A stretch of 43,895 nt of DNA from Roseibacillus sp. (GCA_002709915.1 PARF01000024.1:1-43895), one strand, 5' to 3'. Positions 17,790 to 28,245 are shown, counted from the first letter of the stretch. Numbers and translations are program-made. The notes: a model not told the origin generated them from the sequence alone.

Positions 17790-18872
17790 ATGAGAATTAT
17801 CCGCAGTGACGCCTCCAAGCTCATGCTATATCTCGTTTCCTGCTTTCTTCTCGCGGCCCTGCTTACACCTTGGCTGTATAATGCCGGAACCCTGCTCGGC
17901 GAGATGACCGAGGAGAAAAGCTATAACCGAATAGTTGACTACGTTGGAGAGCATGCGAGGCGCGCAGAGCTACCGAAATACTTCAAACGCTGCCTTCTCA
18001 TCGCGTCTCTTCTCCTGTTGCCCCCGCTGATTTTTGCGCTGCGACTACGCAATAACCCGGCACCTCTAAGTGAATCACCATGGGCGGCTTACCTTCCTTC
18101 CCACGTAGTAGCTCGCTCGGGAGGTCAACCGCTGTGTAATTCCCGGTGGGGGCCGCTGCAGCTTCTCGCCGGTTTCCTCCTTGCTGCTGGCCTTCTTTAT
18201 GGCACTGGATGGCTTCTGGTATCCATGGGATGGTTCTCCCTGAGGGACCCCGTGCCGTGGGACCTCGCATGGAAGAAAGCCCTCGGACCGTCTATCTCGG
18301 CCTCTCTGGTGGAAGAGATCATCTTCCGGGGCATTTTTCTAGGCATCTGTCTCCGCACTTTTCGACCCGCAACAGCCATCATCCTGGTCTCCCTTCTTTT
18401 TTCAGCGCTGCACTTTCTCCAACCTCCCAGCAATATTGCAGTATTTACCCAAGGGGAACCACTCGCGGAAGGTGCTGTCTACATCGACCCGGGAAATTCA
18501 TATTCCGGCTTTCAATTGCTTCAGGCTGTTTTGCAGCGATTCCAGAACTTTGAACTCGTGCTGTTTGAATTCATTTCCCTCACGGCGATCGGTCTTATTC
18601 TTGCCTACGCCCGCTATGCGACGGCTTCGCTCTGGCTGCCGATTGGCCTCCACACGGGCTGGATTTTCGCTTACGTCTCGTTCAAGAAAATCTCCCTTCG
18701 CCTCCCTCAGGCAGACGACTCTGTCTCCTATCTGGTAGGATCTAATCTCAAGGAAGGCCTCATTCCGATGGGGACTCTGGCCCTCACAGCCCTTCTGGTA
18801 TTTCTTTTTGTGAGGATCTTCCCGTCCCGAGGTATCACCCCTCTTCAGAAGGCTCTCGAAACAGATGACTGA
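17790..18872 (+). CDS. CPBP family intramembrane metalloprotease
   Basis: Multi-TM protein with EEIIFRGIFLGICLR and SLLFSALHF motifs. Start probably at MRIIRSDASKLMLYLVSC (17790) rather than 17766. Confidence 0.85.
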   Translation: MRIIRSDASKLMLYLVSCFLLAALLTPWLYNAGTLLGEMTEEKSYNRIVDYVGEHARRAELPKYFKRCLLIASLLLLPPLIFALRLRNNPAPLSESPWAAYLPSHVVARSGGQPLCNSRWGPLQLLAGFLLAAGLLYGTGWLLVSMGWFSLRDPVPWDLAWKKALGPSISASLVEEIIFRGIFLGICLRTFRPATAIILVSLLFSALHFLQPPSNIAVFTQGEPLAEGAVYIDPGNSYSGFQLLQAVLQRFQNFELVLFEFISLTAIGLILAYARYATASLWLPIGLHTGWIFAYVSFKKISLRLPQADDSVSYLVGSNLKEGLIPMGTLALTALLVFLFVRIFPSRGITPLQKALETDD

Positions 18873-19673
18873 GAGGGAATGTCATCCTGAACGGCCGGGT
18901 CTATCCGTGTCCGGCAACGTGCTCTCTGGATCGAATTCTCTACGAAAGCTTCTGGTGCGGTGGATGGACTTCCTCTATCCTCCTTCCTGCTCATTGTGCC
19001 GTGTCCCATTGCAGAACGGGCGCTACCTCTGTCAGTCATGCGGCGCAGGACTTCCACGGATTGAACAACCCTACTGCATGAAATGCGGCGAGAATATCGT
19101 GGGCCATGTCCCTGAAGATGTTCTGTGTAGCCATTGCCGGGGGGCGAATTATTTTTTCGATTTCGCACGATCTGTCACCAGCGCTCAGGGCCCGGTCAAC
19201 GAAATCATGCATGCCTACAAGTACGGCAGGCAAATCCATCTCCATCGCGAACTCGCCCTTCTCATGGAAGAACTTTGGAAGGATCCGCGCCTCGCGGTCC
19301 AAAAAAACCGCCCTGGGTCGTTGTTCCCGTACCCCTGCACTGGAAAAGGGAAAGGTGGCGATGGTTTAATCAATCGTACGAAATCGCAAAAACGCTGGCT
19401 CGGCAATGCAACCTCAGCTGCCAAAGAGCGCTGAGAAGAACTCGAAATACCAGCCAACAAGCTCTTCTGGACCGTGGACACCGCCTCGCAAATCTCCAAG
19501 GCGCATTTCAACTAAGCCCACGGGAACGACGCCTCGAAACCACGCGGAATAAACCCGTTCTTCTGATTGATGACGTATTCACAACAGGCTCAACGGCAGA
19601 GGAATGTGCCCGGGTTTTAAGGCAGGAAGGGGGTGCCGAAAAGGTGGTTGTCCTGACTGTTTTGCGAGGATAA
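18865..19673 (+). CDS. comF: ComF family phosphoribosyltransferase, interrupted by a -1 frame change at about 19302-19308
   Basis: The N-terminal half (WMDFLYPPSCSLCRVPLQNGRYLCQSC...CMKCGENIVG) is in frame 18865..19434. The C-terminal half (VVVPVPLHWKRERWRWFNQSYEIAKTLARQ...KPVLLIDDVFTTGSTAEECARVLRQEGG) is in frame 19134..19673. The frames meet at A7. Confidence 0.85.
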
Positions 19674-19771
19674 TATCTCCATTCAACACGAAAGTCTTTC
19701 TAAGCGCCTACCAATCCCAGCGAAGATCATCAGGCCCTTCGCACGTCCTCTCAACCAACGCGCTCTGAGCC

Positions 19772-20611
19772 ATGGGTATCTTTAACAAGCCTAAACTCCG
19801 TAGCGGCAACAAAAAGAAGGATACAGTTCCAGATGACCTCTGGACCAAGTGTCCCGACTGCGGGGAGCTGATTCACACCCTTGATCTCAAACAGAGCTAC
19901 CAAGTCTGCCTCCATTGTAATCATCACTTCCTGATGAGCGCACAGGACCGCATCAACCTGCTGGCAGACCCGGACAGCTTCGTGGAGACCGAAACGTCCC
20001 TCGAGTCCACTAATCCTCTAAGGTTCGACAAATACCCCGATAAGATTGCCACTCTAAAGCAGAAGACGGGGATGAATGACGCCGTGGTCACGGGGCGTGT
20101 CAATATCGGACGGCACCCTGCGGCTCTGGCCGTCATGGATTTCCGATTTTTTGCTGGGTCAATGGGTTCTGTAGTAGGGGAGAAGATCACCCGTGCGGTC
20201 GAGATGGCGACAAATGAGCAACGTGCCCTGATTATCCTTTCGTCGTCCTCCGGTGCGCGCATGCAGGAGGGCATGCTCTCTCTCCTGCAGATGGCAAAAA
20301 CCTGTGGAGCCATCGCCAGACACAATAATGCCGGTCTACCCTTTATTTCCGTATTAACTCATCCCACCACCGGAGGGGTAACTGCCTCCTTTGCCACGAT
20401 CGGCGACGTCAACCTCGCGGAACCGAGGTGCATGATAGGGTTCGCCGGGCCTCGCGTGGTGAAAGAGACGACGCATCAGGACCTTCCCGCAGGATTTCAA
20501 ACGGCTGAATTCATGCTGGAACATGGCCTTATCGACTCGATCGTGGAGCGCCGCTTCCTGCGGGAACGGATTATACAGTTACTGGGTTACATGATGCCCG
20601 GAAAGGAGTAG
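19772..20611 (+). CDS. accD: Acetyl-CoA carboxylase carboxyltransferase subunit beta
   Basis: Zinc finger CPDCGELIHTLDLKQSYQVCLHCNHHF; SSSGARMQEGMLSLLQMAKT; PTTGGVTASFATIGDVNLAEPRCMIGFAGPRV. Confidence 0.97.
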   Translation: MGIFNKPKLRSGNKKKDTVPDDLWTKCPDCGELIHTLDLKQSYQVCLHCNHHFLMSAQDRINLLADPDSFVETETSLESTNPLRFDKYPDKIATLKQKTGMNDAVVTGRVNIGRHPAALAVMDFRFFAGSMGSVVGEKITRAVEMATNEQRALIILSSSSGARMQEGMLSLLQMAKTCGAIARHNNAGLPFISVLTHPTTGGVTASFATIGDVNLAEPRCMIGFAGPRVVKETTHQDLPAGFQTAEFMLEHGLIDSIVERRFLRERIIQLLGYMMPGKE

Positions 20612-20621
20612 AGAGCAGCCC

Positions 20622-21848
20622 GTGAACTACTCCGAGGCCCTCGATTGGCTATATTCGACCCAGCTTTTTGGGATAAAACTTGGATTGGAAGGACCTAGAC
20701 GACTACTGCGGGAGTATCTTGCCTTCCCCCCACGAAACACCAAGGTTATCCACGTAGCCGGGACCAACGGCAAAGGATCGACGTGTGCCTTCATTGATTC
20801 TGTGGCTCGCGCAACAGGTACCCGAACCGGCCTTTTCACCTCCCCACACCTGATTGAATACCCGGAGCGCATCCGTGTCTCAGGAATAAAGATCGAAAGA
20901 GATGAAGTTGCCCTGCATCTGTCCGCTCTTCGGGAAATGGTGACGCAATGGGACCCTCACCCAACATTTTTTGAAATCAGTCTCGCGCTTGGTATGAAAT
21001 ACTTTTCGGAGCGCCAATGCGAACTGGTTATTCTGGAGACCGGGATGGGGGGCCGAATGGATGCGACCTCAGCGATCCCTGCAGATGTTGCAGTTCTCAC
21101 TCCGATCGGAATGGACCATCAGGAGTGGCTCGGAGAAACCCTGACAGATATCGCTACCGAAAAAGCTGCAATCATCGTTCCCGGTAAAAACGTGATCTCT
21201 TCCAACCAGTTACCAGAGGCGGATGCTATCATCAGGCAGGTCGCGAATGAACGCAGGGCCCCTCTTACATTCGCCGGGGAGCCCTTGGAAGGCTATGCTC
21301 TGGGACTGACAGGTGCTCACCAGCAGGAGAATGCGGCTCTGGCTGTAGAGGCCCTGCACGCCGCCGGAATCACGCTCAACTATGAAACAGTAAAAGCTGG
21401 CCTGAGTTCGACCCAGTGGCCGGGCCGGTTTGAAAGAGTTGATTTCTCAGCGAGAAAAGATGCATCCGCTACCATTCTTGACATTGCGCACAACCCCGCT
21501 GCAGCCAGAGCGTTGACGGCAACCTGGCGGAGTGAGTTCGGAAACACCAAGGCCAACCTCATCTTCGGAGCAGTTGAAGCAAAAGATATCGAGGGCATGC
21601 TCGACGCACTGGTTCCTATCGCAGGCCATCTACACCTCGTTCCCGTGAATTCTCCCCGGGCCCTCGCCCCGGAGAAACTCGTCGCATTTCTTTCCGAAAA
21701 AGCACCGGCTTTCACTATTCACTCTACCCTTGAATCGGCTCTCGAAAGCCCCAGTAGCCTACCCTCTCTCATTACTGGTTCAGCCTTTCTCATCGGAGAG
21801 ATAAAGGCTCTGCATGAACGCGCCGCTCACAGAGTGACAACGCAGTGA
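20622..21848 (+). CDS. folC: Bifunctional folylpolyglutamate synthase/dihydrofolate synthase
   Basis: VIHVAGTNGKGSTCAFIDSV, TGLFTSPHLIEYPERIRVSG, LETGMGGRMDATSAI and LDIAHNPAAA. GTG start. Adjacent to accD. Confidence 0.95.
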   Translation: MNYSEALDWLYSTQLFGIKLGLEGPRRLLREYLAFPPRNTKVIHVAGTNGKGSTCAFIDSVARATGTRTGLFTSPHLIEYPERIRVSGIKIERDEVALHLSALREMVTQWDPHPTFFEISLALGMKYFSERQCELVILETGMGGRMDATSAIPADVAVLTPIGMDHQEWLGETLTDIATEKAAIIVPGKNVISSNQLPEADAIIRQVANERRAPLTFAGEPLEGYALGLTGAHQQENAALAVEALHAAGITLNYETVKAGLSSTQWPGRFERVDFSARKDASATILDIAHNPAAARALTATWRSEFGNTKANLIFGAVEAKDIEGMLDALVPIAGHLHLVPVNSPRALAPEKLVAFLSEKAPAFTIHSTLESALESPSSLPSLITGSAFLIGEIKALHERAAHRVTTQ

Positions 21849-21909
21849 CAGGCCCGACATTCCGATTCACAGCGCCGGTTCTCCCATATAAACCTTTCCT
21901 GGACGTCCC

Positions 21910-22908
21910 ATGCGTGAACCTATTCAGCTTGAAACCGAAAACGGGCTCTATCTTCCTGACCTCGAGCTGTTCCTTGATGTGCGTACACCGGCGGAAAACG
22001 GTTTTATCTCACACGCTCACGCTGATCACTTCGCGAGGCACGAGAATATTCTGTGCTCTGAGCCCACCGCTCGCATCTTGAAGGCGCGCTACAACGTAGC
22101 TGACGAGCGACTTCACCCCAGGCCTTTCCACGAACCTCTGGATGTTGGCCCATATCGGCTGCAACTATTACCCGCGGGGCATATTTACGGCTCGTCCATG
22201 CTTCATGTTACTCGGAAACTCGATGGAGAATCCCTCCTCTATACCGGCGACTTCAAGGTGCAACCGAGTCTCACTGCCGAGGTTCCCGTGTTCCGTCAGG
22301 CCGATACTCTTGTCATGGAAACAACCTTTGGCACTCCCCAGTGGACCTTTCCCAGTAGAAATGAGATTACCGGTACGATCCTCAATTTTGTCAATGAGTG
22401 CCTTGGAGAAGAACTCTCTCCGGTCCTTTTCGCTTATTCACTCGGAAAGGCTCAGGAAGCTCATGCCATTCTCACCGGTGCCGGCATCTCTACAGTTTCT
22501 CATCCCGCAGTGGCAAAAATGACAACCGCCTGTCGTAACGCGGGGTGTCCGTTATCTACTCCTCTCATCTTCGAAGATACTATTCCTCCGAACCACGTAT
22601 TAATCTGCCCGCCCAAGGTAGTGCGCTCCGAGCAATTCCGATCGATTCCCAATTTAAGGACAGCGATGCTCTCCGGATGGGCGCTGAAGAAGAGCGCTAC
22701 CTACCGCTTTGGTGTAGATGCCGCATTCCCGCTCTCCGATCACGCTGACTTTCCAGGCCTCCTCGAGGCGGTTCAGCGGGTAAACCCGAAGCGAGTCATT
22801 ACGGTCCACGGTTATACACGGGAATTCGCTGCCGAACTCCGCAGGCGAAATTATGAGGCCAGGTCTGCGTCGGGGGGGGACCAGCTGGAGTTTGATCTGC
22901 CCCGCTAG
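21910..22908 (+). CDS. Metallo-beta-lactamase fold exonuclease-like protein (beta-CASP / mRNA 3'-processing or ligase-associated exonuclease family)
   Basis: GFISHAHADHFARH, LLPAGHIYGSSMLHVT, LLYTGDF, LSDHADFPGLLEAV and VITVHGYTREFAAEL motifs. Confidence 0.82.
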   Translation: MREPIQLETENGLYLPDLELFLDVRTPAENGFISHAHADHFARHENILCSEPTARILKARYNVADERLHPRPFHEPLDVGPYRLQLLPAGHIYGSSMLHVTRKLDGESLLYTGDFKVQPSLTAEVPVFRQADTLVMETTFGTPQWTFPSRNEITGTILNFVNECLGEELSPVLFAYSLGKAQEAHAILTGAGISTVSHPAVAKMTTACRNAGCPLSTPLIFEDTIPPNHVLICPPKVVRSEQFRSIPNLRTAMLSGWALKKSATYRFGVDAAFPLSDHADFPGLLEAVQRVNPKRVITVHGYTREFAAELRRRNYEARSASGGDQLEFDLPR

Positions 22909-22926
22909 GCAAACGCCCCTCCCGGC

Positions 22927-23073
22927 TCAGGGTAGATCCGATGGGGCCTCTGAAGAGGTTGCGGGACTTCGCACCTCCGGAGGCCAGAACAAACCCCGCC
23001 CCGCCGTGAAGCCTATCAGAAGGCCAGTTAAGACGCCTGCCAAGACTATCCAGAGAGAATACCGCGGTGCCAT
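22927..23073 (-). CDS. Putative small single-TM protein
   Basis: MAPRYSLWIVLAGVLTGLLIGFTAGRGLFWPPEVRSPATSSEAPSDLP, from an internal Met of ORF 22927..23115. It has a good TM helix but is very short. Confidence 0.4.
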   Translation of the reverse strand: MAPRYSLWIVLAGVLTGLLIGFTAGRGLFWPPEVRSPATSSEAPSDLP

Positions 23074-23136
23074 AGTCAGGATGAAATCGTAAGGTTCTGG
23101 CCCTGAAAAGGGCATACTTAGGGCCTGCCGCCTGCC

Positions 23137-23922
23137 CTATTCAACGATGAAAAATGGATTGAGGAGTTCCGGTTTGTTATAGCTCAGAGGCTCCCGGGTT
23201 ACCATGTCGAGCACCTGCTTCCCGGCCGCACTGACAACCGCGTGGGCGGCGCATGTGTCCCATTCCATGGTAGGTCCAAACCGGGGGTAGACATCCGCCG
23301 ACGCCTCTGCCACCAGGCAAAGCTTTAAGGAGCTGCCAGCGGAGAGGAAGTCCACCTCTTTACCTCTCCTTTCAATGTCCTCGACAAAGGCTGTCACCTC
23401 CGGACCCGAGTGTGAACGACTGGCAACGACCTTGATCTTGGTGAGCTCCATATAATGCGCCCCTCCCTTAATCTCCCTGGGCATACTATTTCCTGATAGT
23501 TTCCAAGCCCCCGAACTCTCCACACCAAGATACACGATATCATTAACCGGGTGATAGACCACTCCAACCACTGGCCTGCCATGCTCAACCAATGCAATGT
23601 TGACCGTGAATTCGCCGTTCCTCTTTATGAATTCCTTTGTTCCATCCAGAGGGTCCACCAGCCAGAATCTTTCCCAACTCCTTCTCTCACTATAAGGAAC
23701 CTGCTGATTCTCCTCTGATATCACGGGCACCCCCGGATACTCTCTTTCCAGAAAGGCCATAATCGCCTGATTGGATTTCTTGTCGGCCTCCGTGAGAGGC
23801 GAATCGTCTCCCTTGTATTCTATCTCGAATTCGCGCCCGTAGACCTCAAGAATTCTCGCACCAGCCAGACGAGCTGCCCCAAGCAGCCCTCCTATTTCAA
23901 TCCCGTGAGCGTTATTAATCAC
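23137..23922 (-). CDS. cysQ: 3'(2'),5'-bisphosphate nucleotidase (CysQ; inositol monophosphatase superfamily)
   Basis: DSPLTEADKKSNQAIMAFLEREYPGVPVISEENQQVPYSERRSWERFWLVDPLDGTKEFIKRNGEFTVNIALV and WDTCAAHAVVSAAGKQVLD. Confidence 0.93.
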   Translation of the reverse strand: MINNAHGIEIGGLLGAARLAGARILEVYGREFEIEYKGDDSPLTEADKKSNQAIMAFLEREYPGVPVISEENQQVPYSERRSWERFWLVDPLDGTKEFIKRNGEFTVNIALVEHGRPVVGVVYHPVNDIVYLGVESSGAWKLSGNSMPREIKGGAHYMELTKIKVVASRSHSGPEVTAFVEDIERRGKEVDFLSAGSSLKLCLVAEASADVYPRFGPTMEWDTCAAHAVVSAAGKQVLDMVTREPLSYNKPELLNPFFIVE

Positions 23923-23969
23923 GGTTTGCCTGATGTCACACGTTCTCAGGTTCCAGGTATTAAGCTTCC

Positions 23970-25142
23970 CTAGTGCGCGCGACAGAATTCCTCGAAGCGG
24001 GTAATGCCCTCATTGAGAACGTCGAGAGTGGTGCAGTAACTCAAGCGCAGGGAGGAATCATGCCCGAAGGCTATCCCAGGGACCGCTGCAACCTTGTAGC
24101 GGGTCAACAGCTTATCGCAAAGATTCTGGGATTTCAGCCCCAGAGGCTCACAATTGACAAAGAAATAGAAAGCCCCCCCCGGGTCCTGCACGCTGATATT
24201 AGGAATGGCGCTGAGGCGAGCCTGAACAAATTGTCGGCGGACATCATACTCATTCCTCATGTCCTCGACGAAGTCCTGAGAGCCCCCAAGGGCAGCGACC
24301 GCTCCGTATTGAGCAAAGGTAGTCGCGTTGGACGTAGTATGGCTCTGGATTTTTGCGATAGCCGCCGCCATCTCTGGAGGAGCCGCAGTATAACCGATCC
24401 TCCATCCAGTCATTGAATACGCCTTAGCAAACCCATGACAGACCACCGTGAGACCCTTCAACTCCTCGCTGATCGAGGCGATGCTGACATGCTTATGGTT
24501 TCCATAGATAAGCTTCTCGTAAATTTCATCTGAGAGGATTATGATATCCTCGTAGGAGGCCACCTCTCCAATCGCCCGCAACTCCTCTTCGGAGTAAACT
24601 GCTCCAGTTGGATTCCCGGGAGAGTTGATGATCACCATCTTGGTTTTAGGAGTCATCGCCTCCTCGAACTGCTCCGCAGTCATCTTCCATCCATTCTCCT
24701 CGCTGGTCTCCACGATCACTGGCTCAGCTCCACATAGCCGCACCATCTCAGGATAACTCACCCAGTATGGCGCTGGGATAATCACCTCATCCCCTTCATC
24801 GCACATTGCCATGATGGCGTTCATGCACGCCTGTTTGCCCCCGGAGGTAACACATATCTGCTTCGGGTCGTAGGTAAGACCGTTGTCTTCACGAAGTTTA
24901 TTCGCAATGCCTTCGCGCAGCTCCGGAATTCCAGCAGCAGGAGTGTATTTGGTTTTTCCGTCCTGAAGGGCCTTTATCGCTGCCGCCTTGATATGATCAG
25001 GGGTATCGATTTCAGGCTCACCTCCAGCCAGACCGTAGACCTCATCTCCCTGGGCGCGTAACGCCTTAGCCTGATTGGTAACAGCAAGGGTGAGAGAGGG
25101 AGTAACCCCTTGGACACGGGAAGAAAGCGAGTCTGGATCCAT
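23970..25142 (-). CDS. Class I/II pyridoxal-phosphate aminotransferase (aspartate aminotransferase type)
   Basis: GLAGGEPEIDTPDHIKAAAIKAL, NSPGNPTGAVYSEEEL, ILSDEIYEKLIYG and GFAKAYSMTGWRIGY. Confidence 0.93.
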   Translation of the reverse strand: MDPDSLSSRVQGVTPSLTLAVTNQAKALRAQGDEVYGLAGGEPEIDTPDHIKAAAIKALQDGKTKYTPAAGIPELREGIANKLREDNGLTYDPKQICVTSGGKQACMNAIMAMCDEGDEVIIPAPYWVSYPEMVRLCGAEPVIVETSEENGWKMTAEQFEEAMTPKTKMVIINSPGNPTGAVYSEEELRAIGEVASYEDIIILSDEIYEKLIYGNHKHVSIASISEELKGLTVVCHGFAKAYSMTGWRIGYTAAPPEMAAAIAKIQSHTTSNATTFAQYGAVAALGGSQDFVEDMRNEYDVRRQFVQARLSAIPNISVQDPGGAFYFFVNCEPLGLKSQNLCDKLLTRYKVAAVPGIAFGHDSSLRLSYCTTLDVLNEGITRFEEFCRAH

Positions 25143-25278
25143 CGGTAAGATTAGTTGTGAATGCCGCCCAAAGAGGCGGAGTCACGGACGCTGGGCGAAC
25201 ACACTCTCCTCCAGAGCGGGAGGAGTTGATAGCGCTGCTCCTCAAGGATGCAAGCGGAATTCGGTAATTAGGTCGTAT

Positions 25279-28245
25279 CTAGGGCGCTTGGCCATACTTC
25301 TTCTTGTGGAGAGCCCGAGCCTGCTTCTGCCAGCCATCCCTCCGGATCCGTTCCTTGAGGTTGAGATCTTCACTGATCGCTCGTATTTGCGGAGCTTTCC
25401 ATTCGGCGACCTGCCGATAGGTATATATGCCTGCATCATGAAGGCGCCGGCAGATCACCTCTCCCACCCCCTGTAGTTCCGTGAGGTCATCGACCTCCTT
25501 CGGAGCCTTCCGGTAAATTTTGCCCATTCGGGGGTCTTTAACCAAGTTGGCTTTGCGCCGCGAAGGTAACCTGACCACTTCATCCCCAGAGGGAGTCTTC
25601 CGCGCAGCCTGCCTTTTTGGGCGCTTGGCGGCCCCGAGCTCTGCTTTCAACGCGGCTTCAGCCTCAACGTGCTGTTCAATCTGCTCTTTGGCACGTTGCA
25701 AGGCAGCGCGCAAATCGTCCTCCGCAGCTTCACGACTTGATTCGGCCTCCTTCAGGGCCTCTGAAACCGCCTCCTCAAGCGCGCGCTCACCTTCCTCCCT
25801 GACGACCTCCACCCTCTTCTCCAGACGCTTCTTCTCTTCCTCGGTTACCGCAGCAGTAGCTTCAGCGGAAGTCAGCTTCCTACTGAGGATATTTTGTTCC
25901 TCCTTTGACTTGCTCAGCTCGGCCTGAGCTCGTCGGAACCGTTCTTCCGTGGAATGCAATTTCTCCTGAAGAGAATTCACCCGCTTTACCTTCTCTTCTG
26001 CTTCCACGAGCTCAACACGCAATCCGTTGATTTCTGTCCGCAGTATTCTGCCAGCATCCTCTACCTGCTGGCGTTCACGCTGTTGATCACCCAGCTCATG
26101 CTGGATCCTGTCTTTCTCCGCCTTGATCTGCTTGAGAAGCACCTCTGCCTTACTATCTCCCGAAAGTATTGCCATATGCTTATTCAGTTCTTTCTTCTCC
26201 TCACGCAACCGGTGTAGCTCATCAGACCACTTCGCTTCAGATACCCGACACTGTTGCAGCTCTTCCTGCTCCCGTTCCCGCTCCTGGCGCACCAGCTCAA
26301 GATCCAGCAGGACTTGCTCTATCTCACGTCGGGCAGCCATGAGCTGATCTTTCAAGACCGCCTCTTTACCCGAAGAGTCCTCAAGTTCACTCCTGACCCG
26401 TACAACCCGCTCCTCCAGTTCTCCGATGGTCACGGCTAGCGCTACCTTCTCTTCATTGGTTACTTTCAGCTTCTCATCGGCATCCCGGTATTTGCTCTGC
26501 AGTTCCCGGCTTTCCGATTCCAGCTTCGCTTTGGCTGATTCTGCTTCGTGCAGCTGCGCATGTATTTTCTCTGCTCCCTGCCTTGAGAGAAGCAGGTCGC
26601 TTTCAAGCCTCGCTCGCTCATCTGTCATTTCGGCAAGCTCGCGAGCTACTCCATCCCTCTCTTGCTCAATTGTCCTGAGCTGCGCCTCAAGACTCCCTAT
26701 TTTACGCTCTAATTCCTCCTGTAGCAGCGAGTTCCTCTCGATCTCATCCTGACGCAATTTGGCCTCGGTCTCTGCCTGTGAGGAAAGTTTCTCCTCAGTT
26801 CTCCTTAATCGTCCAAGCTCTCTCTCGCGAGTATCACGCTCACTGGCCGCAGCCTCCGCATCCTCCCGGAGAGTGTCCCTCTCCTTCCGGGTCTCAAGAA
26901 GCTCTTCAGAGGCCTTCTCGTATTGGCTCTGATGGCCTTCTGCTTCCTTCTCGAGCCTGGCCTTTGTTTCCTCATGGCGAACTTCCACCATTTCCAGCTC
27001 GTTCTTTACTTCATCACGTTCTCTCGCGAGTTCGGCAAGATGTCTCTCGGTGACTTCACGCGTCTCGCGGAGTTTCTTGAGCTCTTCCTGCAGCTTGACC
27101 CTTTCTCCATTTCTCTCCTTTTCTTGCGTTTCGATTTTTACTTGAAGGGCCTCGCGCTCCTCCCTGAGGGCAGACAATTCCCTCTCTATAGTCACATGCT
27201 GCCCCTCTACCGAGGCAAGCGCCTCTTCGAGGGTAACGGTGGCTCCCCGCAGGTATGAGAGCTCTTCCTCCAGCAGGTCCTTATCCTTCCTGTGACCCTC
27301 TTCTGCCAACTGCAGTTTACTCCTGAGGTTTCCACACTCTTCCCTGACGCCTACCAGCTCAGCTGCATTGCGGTCCCGTTCTTTGGTCACTTCTTCCAGC
27401 GCACGCTCAACATCCTCACTCACTCTCTGAAGGTCGCGAAGCTCTTGTTGCGTTTTCTGCATGTCCGCCCGCTCGTCGACGAGATGACTCTCCAACTTTT
27501 CGACCGCAGCCCCGAGGCGATCTGCCTCTGAAACTTTGACCTCGAGTTGCTTTTCAAGATCTCGAGTCTTTCTCTCCAGTGTTTTTAACTGACGGTTTGC
27601 AGACTTCTCGGCGGCAGAGAGCTTCTTGCGAAGATCGCGCCCGGCAGACGCCAGCTCCTTTTCCAATGCTCGCTTCTCGGCCTTGAATTTTTTCCTCTCG
27701 CCTTTGGAAACTATGACTTCCGCCTGTCCTTTCTTCTCAGATTCTCGGTTCCCTCCCGGGTGATCCCCTCCGGAACCGGCTCCGCCCGGTGACTGTGATG
27801 CCAGCTCCTTACCAATCTCCTCCCGTTTGAGGTTCATGCCAGCTAGATCCTGCTCAATGCTCTTCTTCTGCTGAGCCATCTCAGCAAGGCTCGACTCCAC
27901 TGCTGCTCTCTCCTTACGGGCCACCTTCAGGATTTTTTCGAGTTCCTCGTTATCTCGCCGCAGGGCCTCTATTTTCCTCTCGAGTTCGAGAGAGTTTACC
28001 GGAGCACCCTTCACGCCTCCGGTTTCCTGATAGTTCTTGAGACGCTCCCTTTCCTTACTCAAGGCGATCTCTACGACTTCGTTCACCTGTTCCGCTTCCT
28101 CGAGGCGCTGCCTCGATTCAATCTCCCCAGCACGATACTTGCCCCACGCCAACCACCCCAGAGCTGCTCCCAGTAAAGCTGCCGGCACAATGAGCAGCAA
28201 ACTGTAGAGGCCGTAATTGACCAGAAAATAGGTTATCGCGTCCAT
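25279..28245 (-). CDS. Membrane-anchored giant coiled-coil protein with C-terminal helix-hairpin-helix domain
   Basis: N-terminal TM (YFLVNYGLYSLLLIVPAALLGAALGWLAWGKYR), then more than 800 residues of Glu/Arg/Lys-rich heptad-like sequence, then DDLTELQGVGEVICRRLHDAGIYTYRQVAEWKAPQIRAI (HhH). Confidence 0.85.
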   Translation of the reverse strand: MDAITYFLVNYGLYSLLLIVPAALLGAALGWLAWGKYRAGEIESRQRLEEAEQVNEVVEIALSKERERLKNYQETGGVKGAPVNSLELERKIEALRRDNEELEKILKVARKERAAVESSLAEMAQQKKSIEQDLAGMNLKREEIGKELASQSPGGAGSGGDHPGGNRESEKKGQAEVIVSKGERKKFKAEKRALEKELASAGRDLRKKLSAAEKSANRQLKTLERKTRDLEKQLEVKVSEADRLGAAVEKLESHLVDERADMQKTQQELRDLQRVSEDVERALEEVTKERDRNAAELVGVREECGNLRSKLQLAEEGHRKDKDLLEEELSYLRGATVTLEEALASVEGQHVTIERELSALREEREALQVKIETQEKERNGERVKLQEELKKLRETREVTERHLAELARERDEVKNELEMVEVRHEETKARLEKEAEGHQSQYEKASEELLETRKERDTLREDAEAAASERDTRERELGRLRRTEEKLSSQAETEAKLRQDEIERNSLLQEELERKIGSLEAQLRTIEQERDGVARELAEMTDERARLESDLLLSRQGAEKIHAQLHEAESAKAKLESESRELQSKYRDADEKLKVTNEEKVALAVTIGELEERVVRVRSELEDSSGKEAVLKDQLMAARREIEQVLLDLELVRQEREREQEELQQCRVSEAKWSDELHRLREEKKELNKHMAILSGDSKAEVLLKQIKAEKDRIQHELGDQQRERQQVEDAGRILRTEINGLRVELVEAEEKVKRVNSLQEKLHSTEERFRRAQAELSKSKEEQNILSRKLTSAEATAAVTEEEKKRLEKRVEVVREEGERALEEAVSEALKEAESSREAAEDDLRAALQRAKEQIEQHVEAEAALKAELGAAKRPKRQAARKTPSGDEVVRLPSRRKANLVKDPRMGKIYRKAPKEVDDLTELQGVGEVICRRLHDAGIYTYRQVAEWKAPQIRAISEDLNLKERIRRDGWQKQARALHKKKYGQAP

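Noticed and set aside
25520-27531. Multiple plus-strand ORFs (135, 108, 111 aa and others) opposite the coiled-coil gene
   Set aside because: Low-complexity Ser/Leu-rich or Cys/Arg-rich translations, explained as antisense shadows of Glu/Lys/Arg-rich coiled-coil codons.
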